A stretch of 64,000 nt of DNA from Ricinus communis (lineage: Eukaryota; Streptophyta; Magnoliopsida; Malpighiales; Euphorbiaceae): assembly GCF_019578655.1 (NCBI RefSeq), contig NC_063263.1, positions 13,825,001-13,889,000 of the forward strand, read 5' to 3'. Position numbers and translations under genes: made by a program. The notes beneath the pieces are model-generated. The model had not been told where the DNA came from. It ran no database searches and saw only the letters and a list, made by a program, of their open reading frames with translations. Positions within the stretch are counted from its first letter, which is position 1. Each line of letters opens with the position of its first letter. This document shows, piece by piece, positions 27,801 through 41,600 of this stretch.

Positions 27801-30800
27801 TTTGAAGTAAGCTGTTGGAACATTTTAACCAAAAAGAGCTGTTCTTCAGTTACCATGTTTTATGGTTTGACTTGGAGTTTTGTGTAGGGTTTCTCTAGTG
27901 TAGCAAAAGAGCTGGGCTTTGAAGTTGGACTGAAGCACAAGAAAATCAATATTTCAAATCCTAGAGTAAGTTGATCTAACCTGAAAATAATTACCAAACC
28001 ACTTGCCATGTGAGATGAACTTTCGAAAAGAGTATTATCTCTTTCTGCAGGTTTGAAATTTTACAAGGCATTATAACAAGGGCATGGTTAGTGCCTAAGG
28101 GGATAGCATATTCCTTTTGTCATTGTCTCAACCATGCATCTCCGATCCTATATTACCTGAGCTGATATTGAGCTAATCTTTTGTCAGTACACTGGCTGTT
28201 TTGTTTTGGGAAGAAGATGCCTTAATCCTGTTATAATGATCGCTGATGTCAGTCTACTTGGTGGATGCATTTTTGTTTTCTTATAACTGATTATGTTCAA
28301 AATAATTATTTCAAATCCTTTTGTCTTTTTGGAATGAACAACCACCAACTAACACCTTTGAGTTTTCTTCAGCTTATTAGATTCAGAAACTTCACAATAT
28401 CCCGAATGATTGTGTTCTGGTATAATATATTTAATTAATATAGACATGTTGTGCATCTACTGTCATCTCTTAGACCAGGTGATATAGCTGTTGACCTGCT
28501 GTAGGTAGCTTGGGAGCATGAACAGTTTTCAAGGCTGAGGGTCACTGCTGCCACTCTCTCTGAACTCTCTGGTGCACCTGAAATGTTGGAAAGCACTGGA
28601 GGTCTGTCTGATAGCAGGTTGTCCCATTTCATTTGACTTTCTTTGTTAGAAAAATTAACGTTTTAGTTTTTCGCATTTTTCTGACATCATGGTTATCTAC
28701 ACAGATATTTTGTAAATGAAACTGCAATTGTCAGAAGTATCAAGTTAGTCACCGAAAGTATTGCGGTAAGGTTACTGTACTTCTGCTTAAGGCTAATACT
28801 TTAGGATAGATTATGATTCCGATGTTCTACTTTATTATGCACATGTTTCTTTAATCACCAGCCTTGTGAGGCAGTGCCTCATCCCAGGCAAGCATCGATT
28901 TTGTATTTATTTCTTTGTCTGAGCATATGCATAGGGATATGGACATGTTGCCAGCTTAAATTCTTGGCAACTTGTGAGCAATGCCAAAATCAAATGAATC
29001 CTAGTTCTTTTCCCTAATGTATTATTCTTATTATCAACAGAGGCATATTTATGATCATCAAGGGAAAAACATAAAAATCTTTGCAGACAACAGTAGTTTG
29101 GCTGTAAATCCTTCTTACATACGCTCATGGTTGGATCTTTTGTCACAAACACCTCGAGTGGCGCCATTTCTCTCAAAGAATGACCCATTTGTAATGGCAT
29201 TGAAAAAGGTGACCATTTTTAGTTCTTACTTTTCTTGGTTTTCTTTATGATGGTAAATTCTGTGGTGCTAACTTTAAGATTGTGCAAAGATACTTTAAGT
29301 GCAGATTATGGTATGATAAATTTCCCAAAATTTTCCATTTTATTGGTTGCTAAGTCAAACATCCTTTGGCCACGGCCAACTTGTTTTTCTCTCTCATTGG
29401 AATTTAACTTTTGCTCCAAATCACTATGCTCGCAAATGCACAGCATATGAAATTACATTTTGTGAATTTCTTTGCATGTCATGGAAATTTGAGAATGTCA
29501 TACCATAGGACTGTCATGTCATATTCAATTCTTCAGATTGATTTACATGCTGAGTTGTTACCTTGTCATTTTCTTTTTGGGGGGAAGGAGGTGATGGTGG
29601 CATTGACTGTACTGGCATATATTAGTTTGGAGTCTTTTCAGCTTGTTTTTGATGTTATCACATCTTGAATTGCATATGGTGGTTTTGCTAGATTGAATGA
29701 GCAGTGTGTTGTTGTGTGTTTGGGATTTGAGTTTGTAGTGTGCTAGGAATATTTAATAAGTAGAAGAAAGAAAGAAAACTGAATTTTTTAGGGATGCCAT
29801 AATAACTAACTCCTCGGTTTAACATTTTCTTATTTTATTTGACCAATCAACTTCCTGATGCTTTATCAGGAACTAGAAGATCATGTTCAAGAAGTAAATG
29901 TACAGCATGAAGTGCTTGATGGAATGTTCACATTCTACGACTCGACTAAAGCTAAGCTGAACATATATCAGGTTCTACTGTTTTTTCTATCATTTCTCTG
30001 GATGACAATTGTGTGCTTATTTGTCATTCCCATCTCTCTTTTTGGACACAGCTTTCCTTTCATTGTCGTATCTTGGATCTGTTGGTTACAAATTCAGAGT
30101 GTATTTGCAGACTTTTTTTTTTTCTTTTTGGTATGGTCATCTAACCTCTATAGTTGAGACTAGAATGTTATGGGAGAAGAATTTCTCTTGGATAGCATAC
30201 GATCTTCTCCTCACTCTTAGTTAAAAATCTGCAAGATTCACAACCTTGTCTTGGACAACATTCATTTAGTACTGACCAACCCATGTACAAACTACTCAAA
30301 TTATACTTGCTTGGTACTTTAGGAGAATTACTATTGTAATGGCGAAGTGGGGCAAAAAATAAATTCGTTTTTAGATGCGTTTCATTGGCATACTCCTAAC
30401 GCTGAATGCATGTGACTGCAAGAGTGGGTTGTCTTATGCAAAACATTGTTTTTCTTTCTTATATCTCTCCCATTGGTTAATTGATAATCAGCTAAAATGT
30501 GCTATGACAGGTTGCTAGTGTAACATTTGACTTGCTGTTGCTTCTGGTGCTGGGATCATATTTGATAGTGCTTTTCAGTTTTCTCGTCATCACAACTAGG
30601 GTATGCACTTATCCTTTTAACATCAAATTGAAAATGCTAATCTTATTACTATTATTACTTGACATGACTTCCTTTCTTCACAAGTCGCATGAAGCTGGAG
30701 AAAATTTTAGAAGTCCTAATTGCCAATTGTGTTGTTCAACAGGGTCTTGATGATCTTATAAGCTTATTCCGACGACCTCCCTCTCGTAAGATGAAAACGG

Positions 30801-30805
30801 CATGA
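24889..30805 (+). CDS. Nicalin (nicastrin-like ER membrane protein, M28 peptidase fold)
   Basis: In animals nicalin partners NOMO and TMEM147 in an ER translocon-associated complex for multipass membrane proteins; it has a peptidase-like fold. Fourteen exons: 24889..25159, 25254..25417, 25501..25604, 26220..26286, 27196..27288, 27367..27531, 27666..27806, 27888..27965, 28505..28617, 28705..28765, 29041..29208, 29870..29971, 30511..30600 and 30743..30805, giving 559 aa. The N-terminus has a hydrophobic signal/anchor segment (LESVIALVFILVACVELC). The lumenal part contains PTIAIIASYDTFG, SVGSDSNGSGIVALLEIARLF and LLFGLTSGGPYNYNGTQ. One membrane helix near the C-terminus (LLLLLVLGSYLIVLFSFLVI) is followed by a short basic tail. 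Closest known plant homologue by memory: At3g44330. Confidence 0.93.
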
Positions 30806-32468
30806 CAACTGGAAAAGAGATATGGTCCAGAGAATTCTCTCACTGAAGACTATCTCGGTAGCTTAGAACTTCCCTGCCTGCCACGGAGGAGTTTGTTGGG
30901 GATAACTTGCATTGTGTTGTTGATTAGTTCAGAATCACAAGGGATCATTTGAGATTTTTGGCCCTAGGAAGATATGTAATAGCTTTTGTGCCAAAATAGG
31001 TGCGACAAAATTTTGATAAGATACATTTTTTAAATGATACTATTAAGATGTAATTTTGAGGACAATGATAATGCAATGCTACATTTTTGGCGCATGGTAA
31101 TTTAGTTGGCCAGAGTCGCCCAGTTAAAGACACGGGGACACAGCCAAAGACTGGTTGCATTGTTTTGAGTTGCATACTTTTGACAACAAAGTCTAGCTTG
31201 TCTGGCTAATGTTAAGAACTTGTGGCCGAAATTGAAACAATGGCTTCTTGCTAGTCTTATTTTAGCTGCACCTGATATTGGCTCTCTTGCCAAATGGTCA
31301 CTAGATTAAAATTATAGACAGAACAATGAGCCCCCATTCACAAGTTTAAGATTAAAACCATCAAGACATATCTAGCATAAATTATGTTATGAAGTAAAGC
31401 TCAATGATCCCAAACACCTTAATGGCAAATAACTAAGGATCTTCCTTACAAATAAGCTTAGGATTCGAGTTAGCCACCATAAATCGGCCTACAAAAGAAA
31501 GATAATAACAGAAACACTGTTAAATTATAGATAACTCATCGAGTCGGTGGCACCACATTCTCCTCCGCCCCGCCTTGTTGAAATATCTTTACACTGATTG
31601 AGCCACCATTCCTCTCAAATTCCGTACAAAGCCAATCGATAACACAGAAATAGAGGTAATTTCCGAGATAAAGGATTGGCAACAAATACAACTCCATCAA
31701 AGATGGAGAATAGAGATAATTGATATTGGCTGATGGTCATAATCATCATTCTCACCAGTTTCCGTCAAGAGACAGCATCCCACAGCATCAATGGCAGCTC
31801 AGCCTCCAGATAATGCCAGATTGACCGCACCAAGATACCAGGCATATACCCTTAATTCGTTGAAAAGAAGGAACTAAATAAAGCCACACCCACAGAATTA
31901 TACATAACACATGCTAAAAGAAAAAAAAAAAAAGAGCATCTTGCGGTAAATTTACTACTCCTAACAGAAACCCACAGTGTGGGTACTGAAAAGAGATAAA
32001 TAAAGTTTTGAAAGAAAACTAGAGAAGCTGAAACCCACCATTTTTTAGGCTCTTCTTTTATCTTATGAACTACCCAAGTTTGAGTATGTAATTATGAATT
32101 TCTTTTTCCACTCCAAACAATTGAGCTATATCTTTGGAAAGATGCAAAGCCACCAGATCACACAGTAAATATTAAATCAAGCGAAAAGTCAATAAAGAAA
32201 CTAAATAGAAAAGATAAAAGAAATGTTGGATGCTTATGTTGGCTAGAAAAACAAATTATTCAACCATTTTGCAGTATTAGTACAGAGGAGAAAAGGTGCT
32301 TGTTTGTTTGTGTGTGAGAAGAAGGTCTGCCCTCGCTGGTCTGTCCCTCATCACATTCACAACAGAATAGAAGAGGTGCATACGATAGTATTCCTCTAAA
32401 CCGAATTGATGGCACCAATCTTTCTCTGCATCAGAAAACATTTCATGTTTCAAAGAACCTAATATCAA
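30806..32468. other. Convergent 3' regions of nicalin and the RRM gene
   Basis: About 1.7 kb without a supportable coding exon. The left part is nicalin 3' UTR and the right end the 3' UTR of the minus-strand RRM gene. Short open frames here show no protein similarity that I recognise. Confidence 0.5.
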
Positions 32469-33993
32469 CTATGGCTGCCTCAGTCTTCCTATGCTCCTTG
32501 ACGATACATTGTCTACAAAAACAGGACGTCCATCTATCACCTGCAACTAACCATTATTATTCTTGGTATCCATGATTCAAAAAATGGAACCAAAGGAAAG
32601 CAGTTACCTTTCCGTTCATCTCTGTCAAGGCCTTTTTGGCTTCATTCTCAGTAGCAAAGGTCACATAAGCATAACCTTTTGGTCTATCCATAGCTTTATC
32701 CTTTATTATGTTAACTTGAAAAGTAAATTGCCCAGATAAGATAATAATTGAGAAAAAGAATTCATTGTGAGGTTAAAATGATAGGATAAGGTCATACCTT
32801 CTACAATTTCACCAAATTTTGAAAATGCTTCTGTCAATGACTCTGTTGTGCTGGAGAAAGATATACCTGAATCAAACACATTAAACTCTGATTAACATCA
32901 ATAGACTAAAAATTGCATATGCCAATGGATACAGATATTAGATTTTAGTATCAATTAGTTAGAACACAAAATCTGTGATGAAAAACTTGGTATAGCTGCT
33001 ATAGCAGCTTAGCAAAGTCATGCATGCAATCAGTGACTAACAAATCCAACATTACGACAAATTGCTGCCTGTGTGGCGAAATATTTTGCTATGTTTAAAC
33101 CTATTAGTTCTATCATCCAAAAAGAAAGCAAGAGACAGAAGCAGAAGAAAAACCGCACTGGACATTCTAGTGAAACATACGTCTTACTGAAGGAGCATGA
33201 GCTTTACAAGTCAACTCATTCATATGGTAGGAAGAAGTTCGAGAGAAGTAATTCAACCTCAGGCAGAGACGATAACAGCTTTGTAGTAGAATGGTGAAGA
33301 AAACTATACAGCGAATACTGTACTGGTTAGAGAAGATGGAAATTAAAGTTGTAAAAGTAAAATGTAAGTTGAACTCTTTCTGAAACAGGACAAGGACTTA
33401 AAACAGGTTGTTGCTAAGATACTTAGAGATGAAGTAGAAAGGGTTGGAGAGTGTAAACGCAACCCCATAAAAGCCATTCCTATGATAGCTCAAACAGGAA
33501 GAAGCCAAAAATATTTCTTGTACAGAATGTAGACACTTGACTCACGAAACATGATATCCAATATGCATCACTGAATCTAGTGTTTTCACAGTATACCTTG
33601 GCATTGAATCAAAGAGTGTAGAAACCTAATAACCAAACATTACTGCTTATAAATATGTGTGTGTGTGTGTGTGTGTGTCCGCAGACATTGATATGGCACC
33701 TATCCATAAAAATCTAAACTAAAAAAGAAAAATAAAGTCTCTCTTTTTCCTATTCTTCCGCTTTCATTTTTGCAGAAATCTTAAGACTTTAACTTCATAT
33801 AATCCCCAAAATTTGAGTGCGATTAAAACGGCAGCATTGATCAAAAGGATAAAAGCAAACCAATCTCGTTCCACTACTATTAACACTCTCGAAGTAGCTA
33901 CCGTAAACCTGAAATTAGGTTCAAGTCAGACTAATAAATTGATCTCCTATTAGTTTTCTTTGTTAGAGTTAATTAATACATATCATAATGCTC

Positions 33994-34024
<31 letters not shown>

Positions 34025-34154
34025 TAAAGAAAGCACCTTTGACGAAGAGCCTGGAACTGGAAGCGCTATTTGTGGAGAAGAACAATGGGGTGTTAGGTTT
34101 TGAGTGTGAAATTATCTGGAGAAAGCCTTTGGCAGTTGCCCTTAGACTAACCAT
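32469..34154 (-). CDS. Small organellar RNA-binding protein with a single RRM
   Basis: Four exons on the minus strand: 34037..34154, 32798..32866, 32608..32714 and 32469..32540, giving 121 aa. Residues 1-33 are rich in Ser, Lys, Ala and Thr without acidic residues (MVSLRATAKGFLQIISHSK), so a mitochondrial or plastid presequence is likely. A single RRM follows, with RNP2 RLFVKGIS (split by intron 1) and RNP1 KGYAYVTF, then EAKKALTEMNGKVIDGRPVFVD. There is no glycine-rich tail. Relatives in this small-RRM group include mitochondrial GR-RBPs and ORRM editing factors, so a role in organellar RNA processing is plausible but inferred. The exon 3 acceptor at 32715 is chosen because it keeps VNIIKDKAMDRPKG in frame; the AG nearer the codons would delete it. 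Confidence 0.85.
33655..33678. repeat. (GT)n microsatellite in RRM gene intron 1
   Basis: Twelve GT units in the long first intron (32867..34036). Confidence 0.9.
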
Positions 34155-34164
34155 TTTTGTGGGC

Positions 34165-34199
<35 letters not shown>
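33993..34199. repeat. Two (GA)n tracts flanking RRM exon 1
   Basis: GA runs at 33993-34023 and 34164-34199. On the coding (minus) strand these are (CT)n tracts, one just after the intron 1 donor and one ending about 10 nt upstream of the start codon. Such CT-rich leaders and GAGA elements are common at plant 5' ends. Confidence 0.9.
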
Positions 34200-34203
<4 letters not shown>

Positions 34204-34735
34204 GCAATCTGTGAAGTAAATTGGAAAGAGAAAACAGGTAAAATTGGGGGAGTATTTCTGTAAATATTGAAAACTATACAGGTACAATCCAAAACCAAAT
34301 TATTTATAACTAAATTAGTTTGTCTATTTTACAGCATGACTAATAAAATGATTATTCTTTTCTCTATTTTAGTCATTTGTATGTTTTTAGCATTTTCCTA
34401 TTATTTGCAAGATTGAGATGACACCACACTATATAATATCATTATATTATTTTTTGATAGTTTATATTATAATATTATTATTAATTCTTTAGTTTTGAGA
34501 ATAAATATGTAAGGTGGAGAAGAAAATGACCAAACATCACACTATCAGTGGTGAGAAGGAGCCTCTGCCTGTCTGTTTGCTGAGCATGAAGTAGTTGCAG
34601 GAGGTGGCTGCCTCTGGCTGCAGTCAAACCAAGTGCTTTATTATTGCAACTACAACATGTACTGTCTGTCTGTTGCTTGGAAGCTTAAGAAACTTCAAGA
34701 TCTAGCCACTTTCTTTCTCAAACGTGAATTCACTT

Positions 34736-37700
34736 ATGGGAAGATATCGGGGTTTGTTACTCTTTGGAGTGCTATTGCTGCACTCATGCATGCCTGGTTT
34801 CGCCTTAGTTACATCCAATGCCACTGATAAATCGGCACTTCTCGCCTTCGAGTCTGGAATTAGTTATGATCCTAACAGCATCTTGGCAACCAACTGGAGC
34901 ATTGGAACTGATTTCTGGACAGGAATCACCTGTAGCTTCACAAGACAGAGTTACTGCCCTCAGACTCCCTTTCAGGGGTCTGGACCACAATTTCTCCTCA
35001 TATAGTTAATCTTTCATTCCTTCAATTACTGGTGCTTGCTAACAACAGTTTCCATGGCTACATCCCGCAAGAGCTTGGCCGTTTACGCCGATTGAAACTA
35101 CTGGTTCCAGAAGTGAACCAGTTGGAAGGAAGTATCCCACCAAGCATAGGCCAGTGCAAGGAGCTGCAAGTCATGTCTCTAGTATTCAACAACTTAAGTG
35201 GCAGCATACCCAGAGAGTTGGGTTCCTTACCTAAGCTCGAGAAATTGTATCTAGGTCAAAACAACCTTATAGGCTCCATTCCATCATCTCTAGGCAACAT
35301 CTCAACACTAACGGAATTGATTCTACGGACCAACAAATTGACAGGTTCTATTCCTGAAAATATATTCAACCTCACTTCTCTTGTATCCATTTATGTTGGA
35401 CACAATTTTCTCTCCGGTTCTCTGCCAAAGGATATATGTCAAAATAATCATAAGCTTGAAGAAATCCTTCTTCAAAACAATCAGCTCAGTGGCCATGTCC
35501 CTTCAACTATATACAGATGTAAACAACTAACGCGATTATCTTTGCCTTTAAATAAATTTGATGGAAACGTACCGCCAGAGTTAGGCAACCTATCCATGCT
35601 TGAGTTCTTGCATCTTAATGGTAATGGATTTCATGGCAGCATACCATCAACTCTAGGTAGCCTATCTATGCTTCAGATCCTGTATCTTGCTAATAACCGT
35701 CTATCTGGTACTATTCCCCCTTCCATAGGCAATATCTCAAGTTTACAGTATCTTTGCCTTGAAAATAACTCCATTCACGGAAATATTCCTGGTCACTTGG
35801 GACAACTCAACAACTTGGTAGAATTAGACTTGCAGTTTAATTTCTGAACTGGGTTCATACCTCCTGCAATTTTCAACATCTCCGCTCTCATAACAATTGC
35901 TTTAACATTTAATGCCCTTTCCGGAAACCTTCCATCAACCACCGGTCTTCGGCTTCCTAATCTTCACAACTGTTTTTGCAATCAAATAAGCTTAGTGAAA
36001 ATATTCCATCAAATTTGTCCAGTTCTTCAAAGCTTACAGATCTGCATCTATCTGACAACTTATTTGATGGACCTGTTCCTCTGAATCTTGGTCAGTTGCA
36101 CCTGCTCAAGCGATTCAATGTAGGATTTAATCAACTTACGGGAGAGGATGGAATTTCTGAACTGAGGGTTTTCACTGCTTTGTCAAATTGTAGTTCCTTG
36201 CGGTGGATGGTCATAGAGTACAATCCATTGAATGGCTCTATGCCAAGTTTCAACGGAAATCATTCGAATCCCCTACAAACGACATCTGCAGCAGGATGCC
36301 ATTTACAAGGACCCATTCCTAAAAGGATTGGGTCTTTTAAGAAGATAAATTATCTTATTTTGGGTGACAACAGTTTGAGTGGAGTCATCCCACCGGAGAT
36401 TGCAGGACTAGATAGCTTCCAGAGACTATATCTTGACAGCAACTTGCTTGAGGGGTTGATTCCAAACGAAATCTGTCAGTTGACAAACTTGGGGGAGCTA
36501 TACTTTCCGGTGAATAAGCTCTCTGGGATCCCAGCTTGCATAGGGAACCTCAGTAGATTGCAAAAGCTAGACCTGAGTTCTAACAGATTCAGCTCAGTGG
36601 CACCATCGAGTCTATAGACCTTACAAAGTCTCATTCTCTTGAATCTATCTGCTAATTCTTTAGCCAGCATACCACAAAGTGCAAAGTTGAGTGTCATTGC
36701 GAACCTGGATTTATCTTCAAATAAAATATCAGGAAGTGTTCCAAGCACTAATGGGACCATCTTACGCCTCAGCTCTCTCAACTTGTCGAAAAACTTGTTT
36801 CAAGGACCCATTCCGCAAACTATCAGCAGCTTGGTAGCAGCATTGGAATTCTTGGATCTGTCCTATCTGGGGAAATACCAAAATCTCTCCAGGCATTGAA
36901 GTATCTCAGATACTTGAATCTGTCTGTCAATAACCTGTCAGGAGAGATTCCAAGTAAAGGACCTTTTGCAAACTTCAAAGCGGAATCCATTTTAGCAAAT
37001 AGAGGACTCTGTGGGAAGCTAGGTCTTAAAGTCCCTCTGTAGAAATAAAGCCTCAAGTTCACACAGCAAGCAGATTTTGCTCAAGTATATTCTTATAGGC
37101 ATTGCATCATTAGCAGCTCTTGTTTCTTTCTTTTATTTGTTGAGAGCTTTCCGGACAAGGAAACTTCAAGTTTCGAATTCAGTAGGTTTAGTGCCTGCAG
37201 TGGAGTGGCGAATGTGGTCATATCATGAACTTGTTTGGGCTACAGATAACTTCTGCGAAGCAAATCTACTTGGCGTAGGAAGCATCAGTTCTGTATACAA
37301 GGGATTGATTTCAGATGGGACTATTGTTGCTATCAAAGTACTAAACTTACAGCAAGAGCGTGCAATGCGAAGTTTTGATGCAGAATGTAAGGTTCTGCGG
37401 GAGATTTGCCTTAGGAATCTCATTAAAGTAATAAGTCCATGCTCTAATCTTGACTTCAGAGCCTTGGTTCTCCAGTACATGTCGAACGGAAGCCTTGATA
37501 AGTGGTTGTATTCTCATAATTATTTCCTGAATCTCCAACAAAGAGTGTGCATAATGCTGGATGTCGCACTGCCATTGGAATATCTTCACCATGGCCAACT
37601 AGAGCTCATAGTACACTGTGATCTAAAACCAAACAATGTCCTTCTAGATGAAGCCATGGTAGCACATGTGGGCGACTTTGGCATTGCGAAGATTTTGGAG

Positions 37701-38268
37701 AAACGCAATATTACGATGCAAACCAGAACTTTAAGCACATTTGGCTACATTGCACCAGGTAATCCTCCGTCTATATTCTTTTTTCTATATTCTTTTTTTC
37801 TTACTTGAAACCTTAAGACTACTTTAATATTGTGTGATTGTTTCAGTGCATGCCAAGGAATTGACTTTCTTTTTCCATTTACTTGTGAGGTTATACTTGA
37901 CTCATAAGTCCAAATTTGCAGAGTACGGCTTTGAAGGAAGAGTTTCAACAGACTGATGTGTACAATTACGGAATAGTGTTACTGGAGGTGCTCACCAGGA
38001 AGAAACCCACAAATGAAATGTTCTCTGCAAACAGAAGCTTAGGCAGTGGGTGCACGAAGCTTTTCCTGACAACATAGTGCAAGTAGTTGATAGCAACCTA
38101 CTCATGGAAAGAGATGGGACTTCAATGGAAACGGGAGATCATCTTTTGGCTCTTTGCGGAATAGGCCAAAACTGTTCCAGGGAATTGCCCCGTGAGAGGA
38201 GCGACATAAAAGATGTGAAATTCAAGCTGACCAAGATCAAGATCAAATTGCAACTATCCAGATGTTGA
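34736..38268 (+). pseudogene. Decayed LRR receptor-like kinase (subfamily XII, EFR/FLS2/Xa21-like)
   Basis: Remnant of a pattern-recognition type receptor kinase. Order: signal peptide (GLLLFGVLLLHSCMPGFALV), LRRNT segment (DKSALLAFESGISYDP...WTGITC), about 20 LRRs (35032-36900), juxtamembrane helix (37077-37145) and kinase domain (about 37220-37760). The kinase region shows VAIK, HCDLKPNN and DFG; Cys before Asp makes it a non-RD kinase, usual for immune receptors. The frame is broken many times: frameshifts near 34945, 35003 and 35970, an in-frame stop at 35845-35847, further stops/frameshifts near 36615 and 36870, a stop at 37040 before the membrane helix and a shift after 37950. The typical conserved intron inside the kinase domain (37759..37920) is still visible. 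Clearly non-functional as a full receptor. Confidence 0.9.
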
Positions 38269-38675
38269 TTTTGTTCTTGACCAGTGGACTGTCAAGAGGA
38301 CACATTTTAGCTAGTATAGCACTAAACTATTAACTTCCCACAATTCAATTATCTTGTCTTTATAATTGGTTGGAAATGCACAATACATAGTACAAAAAAT
38401 ACAGGCTATAAAATGGACAAATCAACAAGGCAATCAATGGTTTACATATTAAGGGTTGGTGACTACATTGATTCTCATGAAGATAAAGAATGATATTCAA
38501 ATTTCGGAATACATTAAACAGCATTATAAACAAATAAAGCCAATGATATATTTTAGTAAGTGTATGGTTGTCAAGCTAGGCAAAATGCTATACAGATTTG
38601 TTCTTTCACACTTGTTGGATAAAAAGAACTACACAATGATCAAAAAACTCAGGGGAGCTGCCCCATTCCAATTGG
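38269..38675. other. Short spacer between the receptor-kinase pseudogene and the DCP1 3' end
   Basis: AT-rich; probably includes the DCP1 3' UTR. No coding exon seen. Confidence 0.5.
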
Positions 38676-41600
38676 TCAAGACTGATGCGCATTCAGCAGC
38701 GCTCGATATAGCATGTCAATAAATTGATTGTCCTATCATAGGCAAGGAAAGCTCATCAGCATGTATGGAAATTCAGAGCGGAACATAAATACTAAGATAA
38801 ACAATCAGAACAAGCATTACACAGACAATAAGCCAACCACATATCAATGGCAGCACTATTGATTTATTTTTTTTGTCCATTCCAGCTATAATACATGCCC
38901 TCAATGAGAGAGAAGAAAGAGAACTGATGTTTAAACTACCAAAGTACAATGTCAAATTGAAATATCTGCTTATGCCCATTGGCACAATTGATATGAACAA
39001 TTTTTTTGACACCCATTTTTGCTGCATGATTATTTAGGCAAACTAAAACTTCAACATGTAAGCTTCAGATCCAGGGACATTTATTCATAATGCAGTAGTA
39101 AGCATGCCATGAGCCCATCATTATTAGCCAGAAAGCAAACATATTCTACATCAAATAAGCGTAAAGCCACTTGTGATGGCCAAGAAAAGAGGTATTTTTT
39201 CTTTTTCTCTATGAATCTTAGTCAACAAAAGCATGATTCAGTTTCAATTCTGGTTTTAGATCAAGTGACTAACCTGAACAAGAACCAGAAGTGCATCACG
39301 AATTCTGTCTCTGCTCAAGACAGGTCCATAATTTGGAGCTGGAACAGAGGCAGGAGTGAGAGAAGGTGGAGGATTGGGTGGTGGAAAAGGTTGAAGCAAC
39401 GGAGCACCATATGGACGCTGCAGGCTTACAGGAGGATTAAGTGGAGGAGCAGTCGGAATCGATGAAGAGACAGGTGGCATTGCACCTGCAGAAGAGACAG
39501 GTGGTATCGCACCTGCAGAAGATGACGGCAGAGGAATGAAAAATGAAGAGGGCTTTACAAGATTTGTTGTCCGGTTGCTGTTGCAGTTGGCATCCAGGGC
39601 ATCAAGGATTGGCATCAATGAAGTAGATGCAGACAAAGGAGGAGATGGTATTTGCAAGGTTGGCACAGAAGGAATAGCAACACTACTTGCATGGGAAGGT
39701 ACAGGAACTGGATTTGAAGATTGATAAGGTTGTCCAACAACTGTTGCATTTGAAGCATTGCTGATAGTTATAGCCGTCTGCAATCATACAAGCAAAGATT
39801 TAGTCCTGGACTTTAAGCCACGTAAGACGAGATCATAAGAGGTGAACTTTAAACCAGCAAATGCAAAGGCAAATTCAGAGGAAAGCAATAAAATGCAGAT
39901 AGCTTAAAGTACAGCAAGCTATTGCTCGACCAGAAAAACAGAGAAACAAGGCATATAGACATCCTGTTTGACAACTCTTTGTGTTTCAAGTGCTACTCCA
40001 ACAAGGGCATTACCTTTTCGCAATAAAACATAATATTAAACATGTTAAAAAAAAATCTGGATCCAATTAACTTGACATAAGAAGACACTTACACTAAAGA
40101 AGTTCACAAATGCAGGATCATCAGGTGCATCAGCGACATTGGAGGCAGCTGATGCTGATGGCTCCAAAGGACCATCCATAACTGCCATAGTTGGTACAGC
40201 TTCCAGTTCCTCAAACTCACTGCAATTAAGCATTTCATTAACTTTAGATCAGATATTTAAGTTCCACAACCCAAGAAAATAAAATAAATAAATACAAAAT
40301 CTTTTTGTGATAAATGGCCCAGGTTTTATACATAGATAAATTCTGACCTTCACACCAAAGCCAACTTATTAGAGTTTCCAGAAGAAAAGTTTTCTATACA
40401 ACAGATGCTACATAGAAGCATTGGTGTTTCGAAAAGGTGAAGTGCGTTAGAAAATCTTAGCTACTACAACAAAATGCAAGATTTATGAGAAACAACTATT
40501 TAGAAGGAAAAATTCTAAGGTAATCCTTGATTTCAGTGAGAACTGAATTGAGCAAAATATTATGATTTATTTAATTTTAAAACCCAAAAACATCTTTTTT
40601 AAGTTAAGAGGAACAAATGTTACCTTTTAGTTGGTGCTACCTTTGACTTTTGTGGCACCTTGGAGTAGGCATTAATTATCCTGTACACGCAAAGAACAGG
40701 TGCTAGAATGACTTGCATGCACCGATATCAAAAATGATATATGACAGAGGGTTGGTCTACTTATCTTTATCTAGCAGCATAAAATAATAGATGAACTCAG
40801 TCATATTCACAACAATATGCAACCAAAAAAGAATAAAAATATATTACGCTATAGTTCTGTCTTATCATGGAAATATATTACTTGGTGGAATGGGATAATT
40901 GCAACACACAGCAATGTCGAATTTAGTGCTCAATAAATTACAGAAGGCACCATGATTTCCTACAATCCAAGGCTCATCTATTTTCAACTCCTTACAGACT
41001 TGTTTCTCGAAAGTCTGTTGAACATATCACAATACAAGTCAGAATCTGACAATTTGCAATTATCATAGTTCTAATAAACAGAAAGAATTAGATGTATACT
41101 ACACCTTCTTGGTAAGTCATTCCACCATTCTTCACATTTATCAACTGCCCACTGCCCTAGATCCTGCTCTAAAGGGGAACTAGAATGGATAACTTGGACA
41201 CAGCCCTAACATTAGCCATTTTGTATGAAGACACCGCTCTCAAGATGTGCAGCATGTGTTTGCATTTGGCTGCCAGAGGATTTTTCAACTTTTCCAGAAA
41301 TAGCGCCTTTTTTCCTGATATAAATACTTGACTAAGCATTATATAGATCCTAAACATCTCGAAGTTGGGGTGTAAAAGATTGCAAAATTATAGTCAAGCT
41401 ACAAAGACAAGAAAGCAAAAGGAAGGTTTTCAATATGTAGATCAACCAAAGGAGGTCAAGATGCTACCCACAAAGCAAAGGTTCAAGAGTTCCATGCCAA
41501 ACTAATATTTCAGCAAAACCAGTCAAAAGCATCACAAGCTTCAATAAATAGCCTCCACCAAAGATTACAATTTACCTGCTAAAAAGATTTGCAACCTCTT

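Noticed and set aside
39109..39465. Plus-strand open frame across the DCP1 region
   Set aside because: Overlaps the DCP1 Pro-rich exon in antisense and has no protein-like features.
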